DNA from: JBDRHL01 sp043816955
GTDB taxonomy: Bacteria; Planctomycetota; Phycisphaerae; Sedimentisphaerales; CAYZTY01
Length of the DNA: 60,020 bases
Reading direction: 5' to 3'
NCBI GenBank assembly: GCA_043816955.1
Contig: JBDRHL010000065.1
Span: 1 to 60,020, forward strand
This document shows, piece by piece, positions 35,118 through 44,097 of this stretch; positions within the stretch are counted from its first letter, which is position 1, and every line of letters starts with the position of its first letter. A program made the translations under genes and the position numbers. The notes under the pieces are model-generated. The model worked only from the letters and a program-made list of their open reading frames with translations, was not told the DNA's origin and ran no database searches.

Positions 35118-35525
35118 TCACCCGGACAAAGGTCTGGTGCCAATAAATCCCTTAACGAGGTTCAAAAATGCAGCACTTATCTGGACATATTCTAATTGTA
35201 TTTGGGAAGATTTAATCTTGCTGCACAGTTCAGGCGTCGGCATGACAAAATAATCAAAGCCCGGAAGAATTGCGTGTTTATTAAGCCTGAACGCTTCTTT
35301 TATCAGACGTTTACAGCGATTTCTTTTCACAGCGTTTCCACATTTTTTACCTACAGAAATCACAATCCTTGGGTGCTCCAAATCGTTTTTTGCAACATGG
35401 AGTACCAGTAACTCATTGCTATAACGCTCTTTACATTTCAGAATTGCCTTGATTCGACTGTTACTGACAACTCTCTGTTTCTTTTTCAGAGAAAACTGTG
35501 TCAAGTTTGTATCCTTAATAAGCAA
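35118..35525 (-). CDS. rnpA: Ribonuclease P protein component
   Basis: A 135-residue basic protein. The RNase P signature region is KRNRCKRLIKEAFRLN, with the upstream VGKKCGNAVKRN. It binds the catalytic RnpB RNA and helps remove tRNA 5' leaders. In most bacteria rnpA follows rpmH and precedes yidD/yidC. Here lon is immediately upstream (48 nt) and a MerR-like gene is downstream, and no rpmH-like frame fits in the gap. Length is slightly above the common 110-120 residues. Confidence 0.93.
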   Translation of the reverse strand: MLIKDTNLTQFSLKKKQRVVSNSRIKAILKCKERYSNELLVLHVAKNDLEHPRIVISVGKKCGNAVKRNRCKRLIKEAFRLNKHAILPGFDYFVMPTPELCSKIKSSQIQLEYVQISAAFLNLVKGFIGTRPLSG

Positions 35526-35573
35526 TTAAAGACCACACCAGCCGGCTTGGCTGTCATTGCTGCGCCGGAGGGG

Positions 35574-37985
35574 TTACTCCGGAATCCCTGCTCCGCGTAT
35601 ACGGGGTTGTGTAAGCGCGATTTTCAAAACATCTTCAACCTTGCTGACATATTCAAACTTCAGCCCCCGTTTGGCCTCTTTTGGCACTTCTGTCATATCC
35701 TTCCTGTTTCTTGTAGGAATGATGACCGTTTTAATGCCGGCTCGCTTGGCTGCAAGGATTTTTTCCTTGAGACCGCCTATGGGCAGGACGAGCCCTTGTA
35801 GTGTAATTTCACCTGTCATTGCAATGTCTGGTCTGACCGGCCGTTTGGTCAGCAGCGAAACCAGTGATGTGAACATAGTAATCCCGGCACTGGGGCCATC
35901 TTTTGGAATAGCGCCGGCAGGAACGTGTACATGAAAATCGGTTTTAGCGAATATTTCAGGCTTAATCCCAAGTCTCTTTGCGTTTGCTCTAACAAGTGAA
36001 AAAGCAGCTTCAGTGCTTTCCTTCATAACCTCGCCAAGCTGGCCTGTCAGGTGAAGTTCGCCTTTTCCCGGCATTTTTGCCGACTCAACAAAAAGCACCT
36101 CGCCTCCGATGGGGGTAAAAGCAAGTCCTGTTACTACTCCGGCAACGGCAGTTCTCATCGCAATTTCGGACTCAAACTGTGTGGGGCCAAGCAGTTTCTG
36201 CAGCGAGGCCTTGGAGACAGTTACCCGCCTTCTGGTCCTCTTTGCAATTTCAGTGGCGACAGATCGGCATATAGAGGCAATCTGTCGTTCAAGGTTTCTG
36301 ACGCCGGCTTCTCGTGTGTAATTATTTATGATTGCCAGCAGTGCTTCATCTTTTATCACGAGTTGATTTTTCCTCAAACCATTCTCACTGAGCTGCCTGT
36401 TGACAAGATACTTCTTTGCTATCTGAAGCTTCTCTCGATCTGTATAGCCCGGCAGCTCGATCAGCTCCATCCTGTCAAGCAGCGCCGGTGGAATCGGTTC
36501 GGTGTAGTTGGCAGTTCCGATGAACATGACCCTTGAAAGATCGAACGGCTGGTCAAGATAATGGTCTGTAAAGGAATTGTTCTGTTCGGGATCCAGCACT
36601 TCAAGAAGGGCGCTTGCCGGATCACCCCGGAAATCAGCTCCTATTTTGTCCAGTTCGTCCAGCATAAAAACCGGGTTATTAGTACTTGCTTTTCGCAACT
36701 CCTGTAGTATTCTTCCCGGCAGCGCGCCAATATAGGTTCGCCTGTGTCCTCTGATGTCCGCTTCGTCACGTATTCCACCAAGTGAGATACGTATGAACTT
36801 ACGCCCCATCGCACGTGCAATCGACCTTCCCAGCGAGGTTTTGCCTACACCCGGAGGCCCAACAAAACAAAGGATAGGGCTTTTGCCTTTGGGTTTCAGC
36901 TTACGTACAGCAAGAAACTCGAGTATTCTCTTTTTGATCTTTGTCAGACCGTAATGATCCTTATTGAGTATCCTCTGAGCCCTTTGAATGTCCAGCAGGT
37001 CATCCGTTCCAATCGACCAGGGCAGCTCACAAACCCAGTCAAGATATGTACGAACAACACTGTACTCGGGCGATACCGGGGGAATCTTGTTCATGCGGTC
37101 AAGCTCTCGCAGCGTCTCGGCCTCGACGCTCTGCGGCATTTTGGCCTGGGTTATTTTCTTCTTGAGTTCAGCAATTTCCTCGCTGCGCGTGTCACCTTTG
37201 CCCAGTTCTGCCTGGATAGCCTTCAACTGTTCCTGCAGAAAATATTCTCGCTGACTTTTTTCGACGGAATCTTTAACCTGTCCCTGTATCTTATGGCTGA
37301 GTTCGAGCAGGTCCAACTGCTTTGCCAGTGAGACGGAGATGATTTCCAGCCTTGCCTGGGCATTGATTTCTTCGAGCAGTTTTTGCTTTTCCTCGAGAGA
37401 AATGTTCAGATTTGCGGCAAGAAAGTCGGCAAGGGCAGAAGGTGATTCGATGTTTTCGAGCAATACGGAGGCCTCTTCCGGCACGTTCGGACTCAACACA
37501 ATAACACGGTCTGCGTTTCGGCGAACATTAACCATCAGGGCCTGCATTTTTTTGGTTTTCCTGATTTTGACAGGCAGATGCTTAACCTTTGCCTTGAGAT
37601 ACGGTTCGGTCGCGACAAATTCTGTTATCCTGAACCTGGCGATGCCGTGAACTATAATGTTAACCGATCCCTGTGGCATCTTGATAATCTTCAGAACCGA
37701 TGCAGCGGTACCTATCCTGTAAATCTGCTCCGGCGTAGGCTTTTCAGTCTGCGGATCGCGTTGAGTTACAAGCCCGATTATGGACTCATTAACAACAATA
37801 TCATCAAGAAGCCGCTTGCTGCGGTCACGACCAATCGCCAGCGGCATCACCGTACCTGGGTAGGCGACAGCATTGCGTATCGGTAATATTCCAATAACCT
37901 CAGGCAGTCTGAAGTCGCCCTGGTTTGCATTAGTGTCGCCATGCACAATATGCGGGCTAATATCTATTATTTCATCGACTATCAT
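35574..37985 (-). CDS. lon: ATP-dependent protease Lon (LonA)
   Basis: An 803-residue Lon. The N-terminal substrate-binding domain (LPIRNAVAYPGTVMPL) comes first, followed by a coiled region. The AAA+ module has Walker A GPPGVGKTSLG and the LGGIRDEADIRGHRRTYIGA segment. The C-terminal protease domain carries the Ser-Lys dyad in PKDGPSAG (Ser about 699) and GGLKEK (Lys about 740). It degrades misfolded and regulatory proteins in the cytosol. Length is typical. No CIRCE-like repeat is visible upstream. rnpA follows on the same strand. Confidence 0.97.
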   Translation of the reverse strand: MIVDEIIDISPHIVHGDTNANQGDFRLPEVIGILPIRNAVAYPGTVMPLAIGRDRSKRLLDDIVVNESIIGLVTQRDPQTEKPTPEQIYRIGTAASVLKIIKMPQGSVNIIVHGIARFRITEFVATEPYLKAKVKHLPVKIRKTKKMQALMVNVRRNADRVIVLSPNVPEEASVLLENIESPSALADFLAANLNISLEEKQKLLEEINAQARLEIISVSLAKQLDLLELSHKIQGQVKDSVEKSQREYFLQEQLKAIQAELGKGDTRSEEIAELKKKITQAKMPQSVEAETLRELDRMNKIPPVSPEYSVVRTYLDWVCELPWSIGTDDLLDIQRAQRILNKDHYGLTKIKKRILEFLAVRKLKPKGKSPILCFVGPPGVGKTSLGRSIARAMGRKFIRISLGGIRDEADIRGHRRTYIGALPGRILQELRKASTNNPVFMLDELDKIGADFRGDPASALLEVLDPEQNNSFTDHYLDQPFDLSRVMFIGTANYTEPIPPALLDRMELIELPGYTDREKLQIAKKYLVNRQLSENGLRKNQLVIKDEALLAIINNYTREAGVRNLERQIASICRSVATEIAKRTRRRVTVSKASLQKLLGPTQFESEIAMRTAVAGVVTGLAFTPIGGEVLFVESAKMPGKGELHLTGQLGEVMKESTEAAFSLVRANAKRLGIKPEIFAKTDFHVHVPAGAIPKDGPSAGITMFTSLVSLLTKRPVRPDIAMTGEITLQGLVLPIGGLKEKILAAKRAGIKTVIIPTRNRKDMTEVPKEAKRGLKFEYVSKVEDVLKIALTQPRIRGAGIPE

Positions 37986-38188
37986 GTATCAAACGTCTAA
38001 TTTATTGAATTATGATCCACATTTATAAACAGATGATAAGAAATTTCGCCTAAAATGAAAACAATAATTTTCACTGCCACCCATACACCCTCACGGTTAT
38101 TATTTGCGTATTCTCCTGCGGGCAATCCGGTTGGGGTCATTTACGTTGTGGTTAATCAGATATAAATACTGCAAAATCAGGAAAACCA

Positions 38189-38217
38189 TTGACTGCCCTG
38201 CCGGTGTTATATATAAT
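38189..38217 (+). promoter_or_regulatory. Sigma-70-type promoter of pckG
   Basis: TTGACT and a perfect TATAAT are 17 nt apart, about 40 nt before the pckG ATG. This is the best promoter match in the window and suggests strong constitutive expression. The rest of the 270-nt gap upstream of pckG (divergent from lon) shows no gene. Confidence 0.75.
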
Positions 38218-38258
38218 CACGCGGCTTTTTCCCAAAATCCCAGCAAAGAAAACACATT

Positions 38259-40163
38259 ATGTCTACAATGGAAGGCAAGACAGTGGCAAATTACGATCAG
38301 GTATTAAAAAACAGAATATCCGGCGACAACCTCAAGAAGCTGATGGCTCTGGAAAACAGGAAGGTCCATGAGTTTTTAGCAGATACCATCGAACTGACAA
38401 ATCCGTCCTCGGTATTCGTTTGCACGAATTCCGACGAAGATACAGCGTATATCCGCAAAATGGCAATTACCAACGGCGAAGAAAAGCCGCTCGCAATGCC
38501 GGGGCACACATGCCATTTCGATTCGTATGAGGATCAGGGCCGGGACAAGGCAAACACGAAATACCTTTTACCTCCGGATACCGATCTGGGAGAACAGCTC
38601 AATTCCATGGACAAGACAACAGGTACAAAAGAAATTCGCTCACTTCTGAAAGATTCCATGAAAGGCAGGGAAATGCTGGTATGCTTTTTCTGTCTGGGCC
38701 CCACCAATTCTGAGTTTGCAATTCCATCTATGCAGATTACCGATTCATCTTATGTAGCACACAGCGAGTCTATGCTCTACCGGCCGGGCTATGAACAGTT
38801 CCGCAGCATTGGAAACAACGAAGAATTCTTCCGATTCCTCCATTCGCAAGGCGAACTGGAGAACGGCGTCAGCAAAAACACTGACCAGAAACGGATCTAC
38901 ATCGACCTTGAAGATAACATTGTCTACAGTGTTAATACGCAATATGCCGGCAACACCGTTGGGCTGAAGAAACTGGCCCTGCGACTGGCAATCCAGAAGG
39001 GCTCGCGTGAGGGATGGCTGGCCGAGCATATGTTCCTCATGGGTGCCCACGGCCCAGGAGGACGTGTCACATATTTTGCAGGTGCCTTTCCATCGGCATG
39101 TGGAAAAACTTCCACTTCTATGATCCCAGGCCAGACAATCATAGGAGATGACATAGCCTATTTCCGCAAAAAAGACGGTCAATTCCGCGCAGCCAATGTG
39201 GAAAAGGGCATCTTCGGTATCATTGCCGATGTTAACTCTCAGGATGACCCGATCATTTACGAGGCCCTTACTTCACCGGGGGAGGTGATTTTCACCAATG
39301 TCCTTATCACCGATGACCTGAAACCTCACTGGCTCGGAATGGGCTGTGAACTGCCCAAAGAGGGAACAAATCATTCCGGAAGATGGCAGGAGGGAAAAAA
39401 GGATGAAAAAGGAAATGTAATAACCGCATCGCACAAGAATGCACGCTACACGGTTGCCTTGAGCAGCCTATCCAACCGTGATCCGCTTGCAGATGATCCC
39501 GACGGTGTTGTAGCAGGAGGAATTATCTATGGCGGGCGGGATAGCAATACATGGGTCCCCGTAGAACAGGCATTTGGCTGGGATCACGGCATCATCACAA
39601 AAGGCGCGATGCTCGAGTCAGAAACCACCTCAGCCACTCTCGGCTCAGAGGGTATCCGCAGCTTCAACCTGATGTCAAATATAGATTTCCTTTCTATCCC
39701 GTTAGGACGGTATATCCAGAACAACCTCGACTTTGCCAAAGGAATCTCAAAGCCGCCTCTGATCTTTTCGGTAAACTATTTCCTCAAAGACAGGAATGGC
39801 AAATACATTAACAGCATGGCGGACAAAAAAGTATGGATTCTCTGGGCGGAACTGAGAGTCCATGGTGATGTCGAGGCAATCGAAACACCAACCGGTTACA
39901 TCCCGAAATACAAAGACCTTGCACAACTTTTCAAAGAACAGCTCAACCATAATTACACGCAGGCGGACTATATTACCCAGTTCACCATCCGCACAGGTGA
40001 GTTGCTTGCAAAAATCGACCGGATTGAAAAGACATATGGAAAAATCAAAGACACACCTCAAATTGTATTTGAGAGCTTACAGCAGCATCGCCGCAGAATC
40101 CGCAAAGGACAAGACAAGCACGGTGATTACATCAATCCGTTCGATCTGGAGATGAACCCCTGA
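38259..40163 (+). CDS. pckG: Phosphoenolpyruvate carboxykinase (GTP)
   Basis: A 634-residue GTP-type PEPCK that interconverts oxaloacetate and PEP with GTP/GDP. The P-loop with the reactive cysteine, FPSACGKTS, lies at about residues 277-285. Further family segments are TYFAGA just before it, and NPLADD-like DPLADDPDG later. Length fits (about 600-640). The enzyme serves gluconeogenesis or, in fermenters, anaplerotic CO2 fixation. It is a single gene with its own strong promoter. The ribosome site is weak (AAAGAAAAC), and a second in-frame ATG follows three codons later. Confidence 0.96.
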   Translation: MSTMEGKTVANYDQVLKNRISGDNLKKLMALENRKVHEFLADTIELTNPSSVFVCTNSDEDTAYIRKMAITNGEEKPLAMPGHTCHFDSYEDQGRDKANTKYLLPPDTDLGEQLNSMDKTTGTKEIRSLLKDSMKGREMLVCFFCLGPTNSEFAIPSMQITDSSYVAHSESMLYRPGYEQFRSIGNNEEFFRFLHSQGELENGVSKNTDQKRIYIDLEDNIVYSVNTQYAGNTVGLKKLALRLAIQKGSREGWLAEHMFLMGAHGPGGRVTYFAGAFPSACGKTSTSMIPGQTIIGDDIAYFRKKDGQFRAANVEKGIFGIIADVNSQDDPIIYEALTSPGEVIFTNVLITDDLKPHWLGMGCELPKEGTNHSGRWQEGKKDEKGNVITASHKNARYTVALSSLSNRDPLADDPDGVVAGGIIYGGRDSNTWVPVEQAFGWDHGIITKGAMLESETTSATLGSEGIRSFNLMSNIDFLSIPLGRYIQNNLDFAKGISKPPLIFSVNYFLKDRNGKYINSMADKKVWILWAELRVHGDVEAIETPTGYIPKYKDLAQLFKEQLNHNYTQADYITQFTIRTGELLAKIDRIEKTYGKIKDTPQIVFESLQQHRRRIRKGQDKHGDYINPFDLEMNP

Positions 40164-40333
40164 AAAACCAACCAAACCGTGTGAAGGTTATTGGCTGACC
40201 GCCTTAAAAAGAAGCTGATCGAATTTTGATCTCCAGTTTTTCAGGGAACCCTGATAAAACAGGGCTGGTGCTATTCCGGCAAAGAAAGATAAAAAATAAA
40301 GGCTTTTCTAACAGATTTGCTGTTTGTAATTGT

Positions 40334-40894
40334 CTAGAACTGCCAATTGGCCGGATAATAAACATGTCTGGGTATAATCTCATACTTGCGAATGAGGGCT
40401 TCTATGAGTGCGCTGGTCCTTTTTATCTGGCTGTCGGTAGACAGAACCTTTTTGCCGTCCCCTGTCAGACATATGCGTATTGTCTGGCTGCTGCCATACC
40501 ATATTCCTCCAGGCAGACAACTCCATTGATTTATCCACTTTTGTGTCGCATTTATTTGCCCGTCTCCGCCGCCCCGGCCATTACAGATCAAGAAGTGAAA
40601 GTTAACCTCATCTTCATTCGGCAGACCCATTAACGATGCTAACTGTTCAATATTGCCGCCTGCGGTTCTGCTGTAAAAGACCTCTATTCTGTTCCAGCGA
40701 TGTCTTTCCAGGCCGGCACGCGTCGTAATAGCCTGCTCTACAGAATTAAGATGCGAATAGCTTGACAAACTGAACGCACCGCCCGGAAGCGGCCTGCCGT
40801 CCAGCATCAGCAAGACTATCGCACCGATAGCCATCGATACGACCAGAGAAAACAAAACCTTTGCCACCCTTGGCTGATTTGCCATAGACTTCAT
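40334..40894 (-). CDS. Membrane-anchored protein with degenerate amidase_2/PGRP fold
   Basis: A 186-residue protein with one N-terminal membrane segment (about 12-30), the rest outside. The pattern RWNRIEVFYSRTAGG, FHFLICNGRGGGDGQI, TIRICLTGDG and IIPRHVYYPANW follows N-acetylmuramoyl-L-alanine amidase (PGRP) proteins in order and spacing. However, the zinc-binding IHHSA motif is replaced by EVFYS, so it is probably not catalytic. It may bind peptidoglycan instead. An inverted repeat (CCTAGT...ACTAGG) lies just upstream. It converges with pckG. Confidence 0.65.
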   Translation of the reverse strand: MKSMANQPRVAKVLFSLVVSMAIGAIVLLMLDGRPLPGGAFSLSSYSHLNSVEQAITTRAGLERHRWNRIEVFYSRTAGGNIEQLASLMGLPNEDEVNFHFLICNGRGGGDGQINATQKWINQWSCLPGGIWYGSSQTIRICLTGDGKKVLSTDSQIKRTSALIEALIRKYEIIPRHVYYPANWQF

Positions 40895-40921
40895 CCTTGA
40901 AATATGCTCATAACACCGATC

Positions 40922-40945
40922 CCTAGTGTAAACTACAATACTAGG
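40922..40945. promoter_or_regulatory. Operator-like inverted repeat upstream of the amidase-fold gene
   Basis: CCTAGT and ACTAGG arms are separated by 12 nt, 28-51 nt before the amidase-fold ATG on the minus strand. It could be a regulator site or chance. The remainder of the ~310-nt gap to coaD contains the coaD promoter and no gene. Confidence 0.3.
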
Positions 40946-41153
40946 AAACTCATCGGCATTTTACAAGGTACAACTGTAATAATTGCCTTAACTATTGATA
41001 TTGATTCGTCATCAACCGTACAGATTGCTGTGCCTATCTTGAAGGCAGGGTGTAACTTCATTTCACAGATTAGTCATTAGAGACTTTTTCAGTCTACTAT
41101 ATTACAGACATTACCCTAAGCAACCGGTTTGTGATTACAATTTGATTAAATCT

Positions 41154-41181
41154 TTGACGATACCTCATCTTTGATTACAAT
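41154..41181 (+). promoter_or_regulatory. Sigma-70-type promoter of coaD
   Basis: TTGACG and TACAAT are 16 nt apart, ending about 24 nt before the coaD ATG. The -10 lies in TTGATTACAAT; a near copy GTGATTACAAT occurs 40 nt upstream. A ribosome site AGGCAGG precedes the ATG. Confidence 0.65.
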
Positions 41182-41205
41182 AGCTTCCAGAAAGGCAGGT
41201 ACAAT

Positions 41206-41727
41206 ATGCAACGTAAGGTTACCAGAGCAGTATTTCCCGGGTCTTTTGATCCGATTACCAACGGTCACCTCGACGTCGTATCCCGTGGCGTTAAGCTCTT
41301 TGACGAACTGATCATCGCGGTCGGAAGGAGCCCGCTTAAAAGACAATTGTTCACACCCGAAGACCGCGTAGCAATGATCAAAGAACTGGTTGCCGATATG
41401 CCCCGGGTACTAGTGGAAAGCTACGACTGCCTGACAGTGGAATATGCCAAAAGTAAAAATGCAGATGTCATGCTGAGAGGTCTGAGAAACCTCACTGACG
41501 TTCAATATGAATTTCAGTTGGCTATGACAAACCGGGCGGTAGCAGGAATAGAGACCGTTTTCATCATGACAAGCGAACGATACGGCTTTACCTCCTCGAC
41601 CATGATTCGAGAAGTTGCCGCACTGGGCGGAGACGTCTCGGGGCTCGTACCCAAACTCATCTACGATCGACTGAAAAACAGGTCCGCAGCTTCGAAACTG
41701 CAGGATGACCGTGCATTGATCGAGTAA
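41206..41727 (+). CDS. coaD: Phosphopantetheine adenylyltransferase
   Basis: A 173-residue nucleotidylyltransferase for the fourth step of CoA synthesis: 4'-phosphopantetheine plus ATP gives dephospho-CoA. The N-terminal FPGSFDPITNGHLDVV carries the TxGH motif (18-21). MLRGLRNLTDVQYEFQ and SSTMIRE are the other conserved segments. Length is normal and the fold is a hexamer of Rossmann subunits. It is functionally linked to panC/panD at 28-29 kb. A PTPS-like gene starts 20 nt downstream. Confidence 0.96.
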   Translation: MQRKVTRAVFPGSFDPITNGHLDVVSRGVKLFDELIIAVGRSPLKRQLFTPEDRVAMIKELVADMPRVLVESYDCLTVEYAKSKNADVMLRGLRNLTDVQYEFQLAMTNRAVAGIETVFIMTSERYGFTSSTMIREVAALGGDVSGLVPKLIYDRLKNRSAASKLQDDRALIE

Positions 41728-41747
41728 AGCAATAATCCGGAACCTGC

Positions 41748-42113
41748 ATGTATACGATAGCAGTTGAAAAAACATTTACCGCTTCACACCAGATAGCTTT
41801 TCCTGATGGCTCCAGGGAAGCAGTACACAGTCATGACTGGCATGTGACCGTCGGCGTATCCTCCGAGCAGCTTAACCAGACAGGATTAGCTATGGATTTC
41901 CGGCAGCTCAATGATATAATTGAGGGTGTGACCGTCCGGATGGCCGGGTGTAAACTCGAACAGGTCGAAGCATTTGCAAATCAAAATGCGTCTGCCGAGA
42001 ATGTAGCCCGGCACATCTATAATAAAGTTGAGCTGATGCTGCCATCACACGTAGAAATGCTGTACGTAAAAGTTACAGAATCGCCCGGCTGCTCGGTCAA
42101 ATATACAAAGTAG
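41748..42113 (+). CDS. 6-pyruvoyl-tetrahydropterin synthase-like (QueD superfamily) protein
   Basis: A 121-residue T-fold protein. The zinc-binding histidines are present: His14 in FTASHQIAF and His27/His29 in HSHDWHV. The catalytic cysteine four residues before the first His of that motif is Arg23, and the conserved Asp-His pair (LDH..LN) near the middle cannot be found. The PTxENxA-like helix ASAENVARHIY and the substrate glutamate region VKVTESPG remain. It may be a PTPS-like protein with another activity rather than a true queuosine enzyme. It follows coaD by 20 nt. Confidence 0.8.
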   Translation: MYTIAVEKTFTASHQIAFPDGSREAVHSHDWHVTVGVSSEQLNQTGLAMDFRQLNDIIEGVTVRMAGCKLEQVEAFANQNASAENVARHIYNKVELMLPSHVEMLYVKVTESPGCSVKYTK

Positions 42114-42190
42114 GTGTAATCTTGCTTTAGTAGAAGCCCTTATAAACCGATATATATTATGTAGAGTCTTTTGTACGGCGGCAGAAGCCA

Positions 42191-42688
42191 ATGCGATGTG
42201 AAAACTGTAAAAAAAATACCGCTACTATTCATCTGACCGAACTGGTCGACGGCGTGCGAAATGAGACACACCTGTGCGAATTGTGCGCACACAAGCAGGG
42301 CCTGGCAGTAAAAAACCAGATACCTCTTAGCGAGTTACTCAGCACGCTGCTGGCCAGTCAGGACGAAGGAAACTCGCTTACAACGGATTCAGATGAACGC
42401 ACCTGTCCGCATTGCGGGATTACCTTTGAGGATTTTCGAAAGAAGGCGGTTCTGGGCTGCCCAAACGATTATGAGGTGTTCAGGGATCTGCTCGAGACGA
42501 TATTAGAGGCTACCCACGGCGGGAAAACCGTGCACTGCGGCAAGATTCCGGCCAATATGCCTGCCGGCGTTCCTGAACCGACAGAGTTGGAAGTACTGCA
42601 AAAAGAACTCGATGCCGCAATACGCAACGAGGATTATGAAACAGCTGCACAGCTTCGCGACAAGATTATTGAATTACAGGGGGCATAA
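42191..42688 (+). CDS. mcsA: McsA-like zinc-finger/UVR-motif protein
   Basis: A 165-residue protein with two CxxC zinc units near the N-terminus (CENCKK, CELC), another CPHC segment around residue 74, and a C-terminal UVR motif (LQKELDAAIRNEDYETAAQL). This matches McsA, the activator of arginine kinase McsB. The McsB-type gene lies directly downstream, 69 nt away, as in Firmicutes. The usual partners ctsR and clpC are not in the window. It probably forms the protein-arginine phosphorylation complex for stress-related protein turnover. Confidence 0.9.
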   Translation: MRCENCKKNTATIHLTELVDGVRNETHLCELCAHKQGLAVKNQIPLSELLSTLLASQDEGNSLTTDSDERTCPHCGITFEDFRKKAVLGCPNDYEVFRDLLETILEATHGGKTVHCGKIPANMPAGVPEPTELEVLQKELDAAIRNEDYETAAQLRDKIIELQGA

Positions 42689-42757
42689 ACCAGCGAAACT
42701 TGGCGGCCAGACACAATTTCTTTTCTTTTCGGATTCTACTGTGGATCAAAAAACTGA

Positions 42758-43816
42758 ATGATGAAACTGAGTGATCTGAGTTCCCATATAAGTGACTGGT
42801 TCAGCGGCACAGGACCTGCCGGCGACATCGTAATCTCTTCCCGTATCCGCCTGGCGAGGAACCTGCGCAACTTCGATTTCCTGTCCAGATGCGCAACCCA
42901 TAAAAAGAAAAAAATCCTTGAGCAGCTTAGAGAGGCATTACAAACTGTAACACTGGGAGAGCAGACATTTTTCGTACGTATCGATGAGATACCTCAATTG
43001 CACAGCGACCTGCTGGTGGAGCGGCAGCTGATAAGTCGACAACACGCCCTTGGAATCGGCCCGAGGGGTGCTGTTATTGCTGAAAGTGAGTTTTTTACTG
43101 CCATGATAAATGAAGAGGACCATTTGCGGATACAGGTGCTCAAAGCAGGCCAGCAGCTCAGCGAGTGCTGGAAACTAATAGACCGCATCGATGATGAACT
43201 CCAGCAGAAAATTCAATATGCTTTTGACAGGCAATACGGTTATCTGACCGCCTGCCCGACAAATGTGGGAACGGGTATCCGGGTCTCGGTCATGCTGCAC
43301 CTGCCCGCCCTGAAAATGACAAAACACATCGAAAAGTTCTTCAACATGACCAGGGACATGAATCTGGCGCTTAGAGGACTTTTCGGAGAGGGTACAGAAA
43401 CGGTCGGTGATTTTTATCAACTCTCCAATCAGGCAACATTGGGGGTATCGGAAACTGAAATTATCGCATTGTTTACCGATACGATAATCCCGAAGATAAG
43501 CGAATACGAGAATCTGGCAAGGCAGGCGCTGCTGACGAGAGGCGCAAACCTGCTGGCGGATAAAATGCATCGTGCCTTGGCGATTCTCAGTAATGCACGG
43601 ATGATATCCTCGCATGAGGCGCTGTCTCTTCTCAGCCAGGTACGAATGGGTGTGCATATGAAACAAGTCAAAACAGTTTCGATCTCCACAATCAACGAAT
43701 TATTCATGTTGACACAGCCGGCCCACCTTCAAATCAATTCCGGCAGGAAACTTGATCCCGCCCAGAGGGATTTCTGCCGGGCAGAGATTATTCGCACAAG
43801 GCTGAGTCAAAACTAA
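42758..43816 (+). CDS. mcsB: Protein arginine kinase McsB
   Basis: A 352-residue ATP:guanido phosphotransferase-type kinase. The N-terminal DIVISSRIRLARNLRNF, the loop INEEDHLRIQ and CPTNVGTGIRVSVMLHLP are the McsB-family nucleotide and substrate segments. McsB phosphorylates protein arginines and in Firmicutes marks proteins for ClpCP. The C-terminal part (TRGANLLADKMHRALAIL) agrees with the family. Two successive ATGs are possible starts. It is paired with mcsA. tRNA-Leu follows with its own promoter. Confidence 0.95.
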   Translation: MMKLSDLSSHISDWFSGTGPAGDIVISSRIRLARNLRNFDFLSRCATHKKKKILEQLREALQTVTLGEQTFFVRIDEIPQLHSDLLVERQLISRQHALGIGPRGAVIAESEFFTAMINEEDHLRIQVLKAGQQLSECWKLIDRIDDELQQKIQYAFDRQYGYLTACPTNVGTGIRVSVMLHLPALKMTKHIEKFFNMTRDMNLALRGLFGEGTETVGDFYQLSNQATLGVSETEIIALFTDTIIPKISEYENLARQALLTRGANLLADKMHRALAILSNARMISSHEALSLLSQVRMGVHMKQVKTVSISTINELFMLTQPAHLQINSGRKLDPAQRDFCRAEIIRTRLSQN

Positions 43817-43898
43817 CGTTTCCCAGCCGGCTGTCAGATAGCAGGAAGGCAGCCTGCCTAACTTACAGATTCAAATACATTCAGGTCGTGAAAAATTT

Positions 43899-43927
43899 TT
43901 GCAAGGCAGAGGTTTTACATATATAAT
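43899..43927 (+). promoter_or_regulatory. Promoter of tRNA-Leu
   Basis: TTGCAA and a perfect TATAAT are 17 nt apart, placing the start a few bases before the mature tRNA 5' end. Confidence 0.7.
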
Positions 43928-43938
43928 TTCCTGCGGTG

Positions 43939-44021
43939 GGCCGAGTGGCGGAATGGCAGACGCTGGGGACTTAAAATCCCCTGCTCGAAAGGGCGTGTGG
44001 GTTCGACTCCCACCTCGGCTA
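43939..44021 (+). tRNA. tRNA-Leu (anticodon UAA)
   Basis: An 83-nt class II tRNA. The acceptor GGCCGAG pairs with CTCGGCT through a G-U first pair, followed by discriminator A, the identity base for Leu. The anticodon stem GGGGA/TCCCC encloses CTTAAAA, giving anticodon TAA. The variable arm TGCTCGAAAGGGCG is present and the T arm is GTGGG-TTCGACT-CCCAC. CCA is not encoded. The G-U first pair could also be read with the tRNA starting one base later. Confidence 0.96.
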
Positions 44022-44068
44022 GTCAATTCTTCCGCTGCAATCCAGCCCTGCCGATCACTTGGACAGGC

Positions 44069-44097
44069 TTGACAAGCTGATGTATGGTTCTTATCAT
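44069..44097 (+). promoter_or_regulatory. Sigma-70-type promoter of ileS
   Basis: TTGACA and TATCAT are 17 nt apart, about 80 nt before the ileS ATG. The boxes are identical to those in front of the zinc-ribbon/Sel1 gene. No T-box leader or terminator hairpin is seen in the ~75-nt leader. Confidence 0.7.

Noticed and set aside
35526..35573. Hidden rpmH between lon and rnpA
   Set aside because: The gap is only 48 nt; rpmH needs about 135 nt.
38055..38165. 36-codon frame upstream of pckG
   Set aside because: No ribosome site; chance frame in the lon-pckG gap.
40242..40257. TCAGGGAACCCTGA as rho-independent terminator after pckG
   Set aside because: The stem is only 5-6 bp, the loop is tiny, and no convincing T-run follows in the right place.
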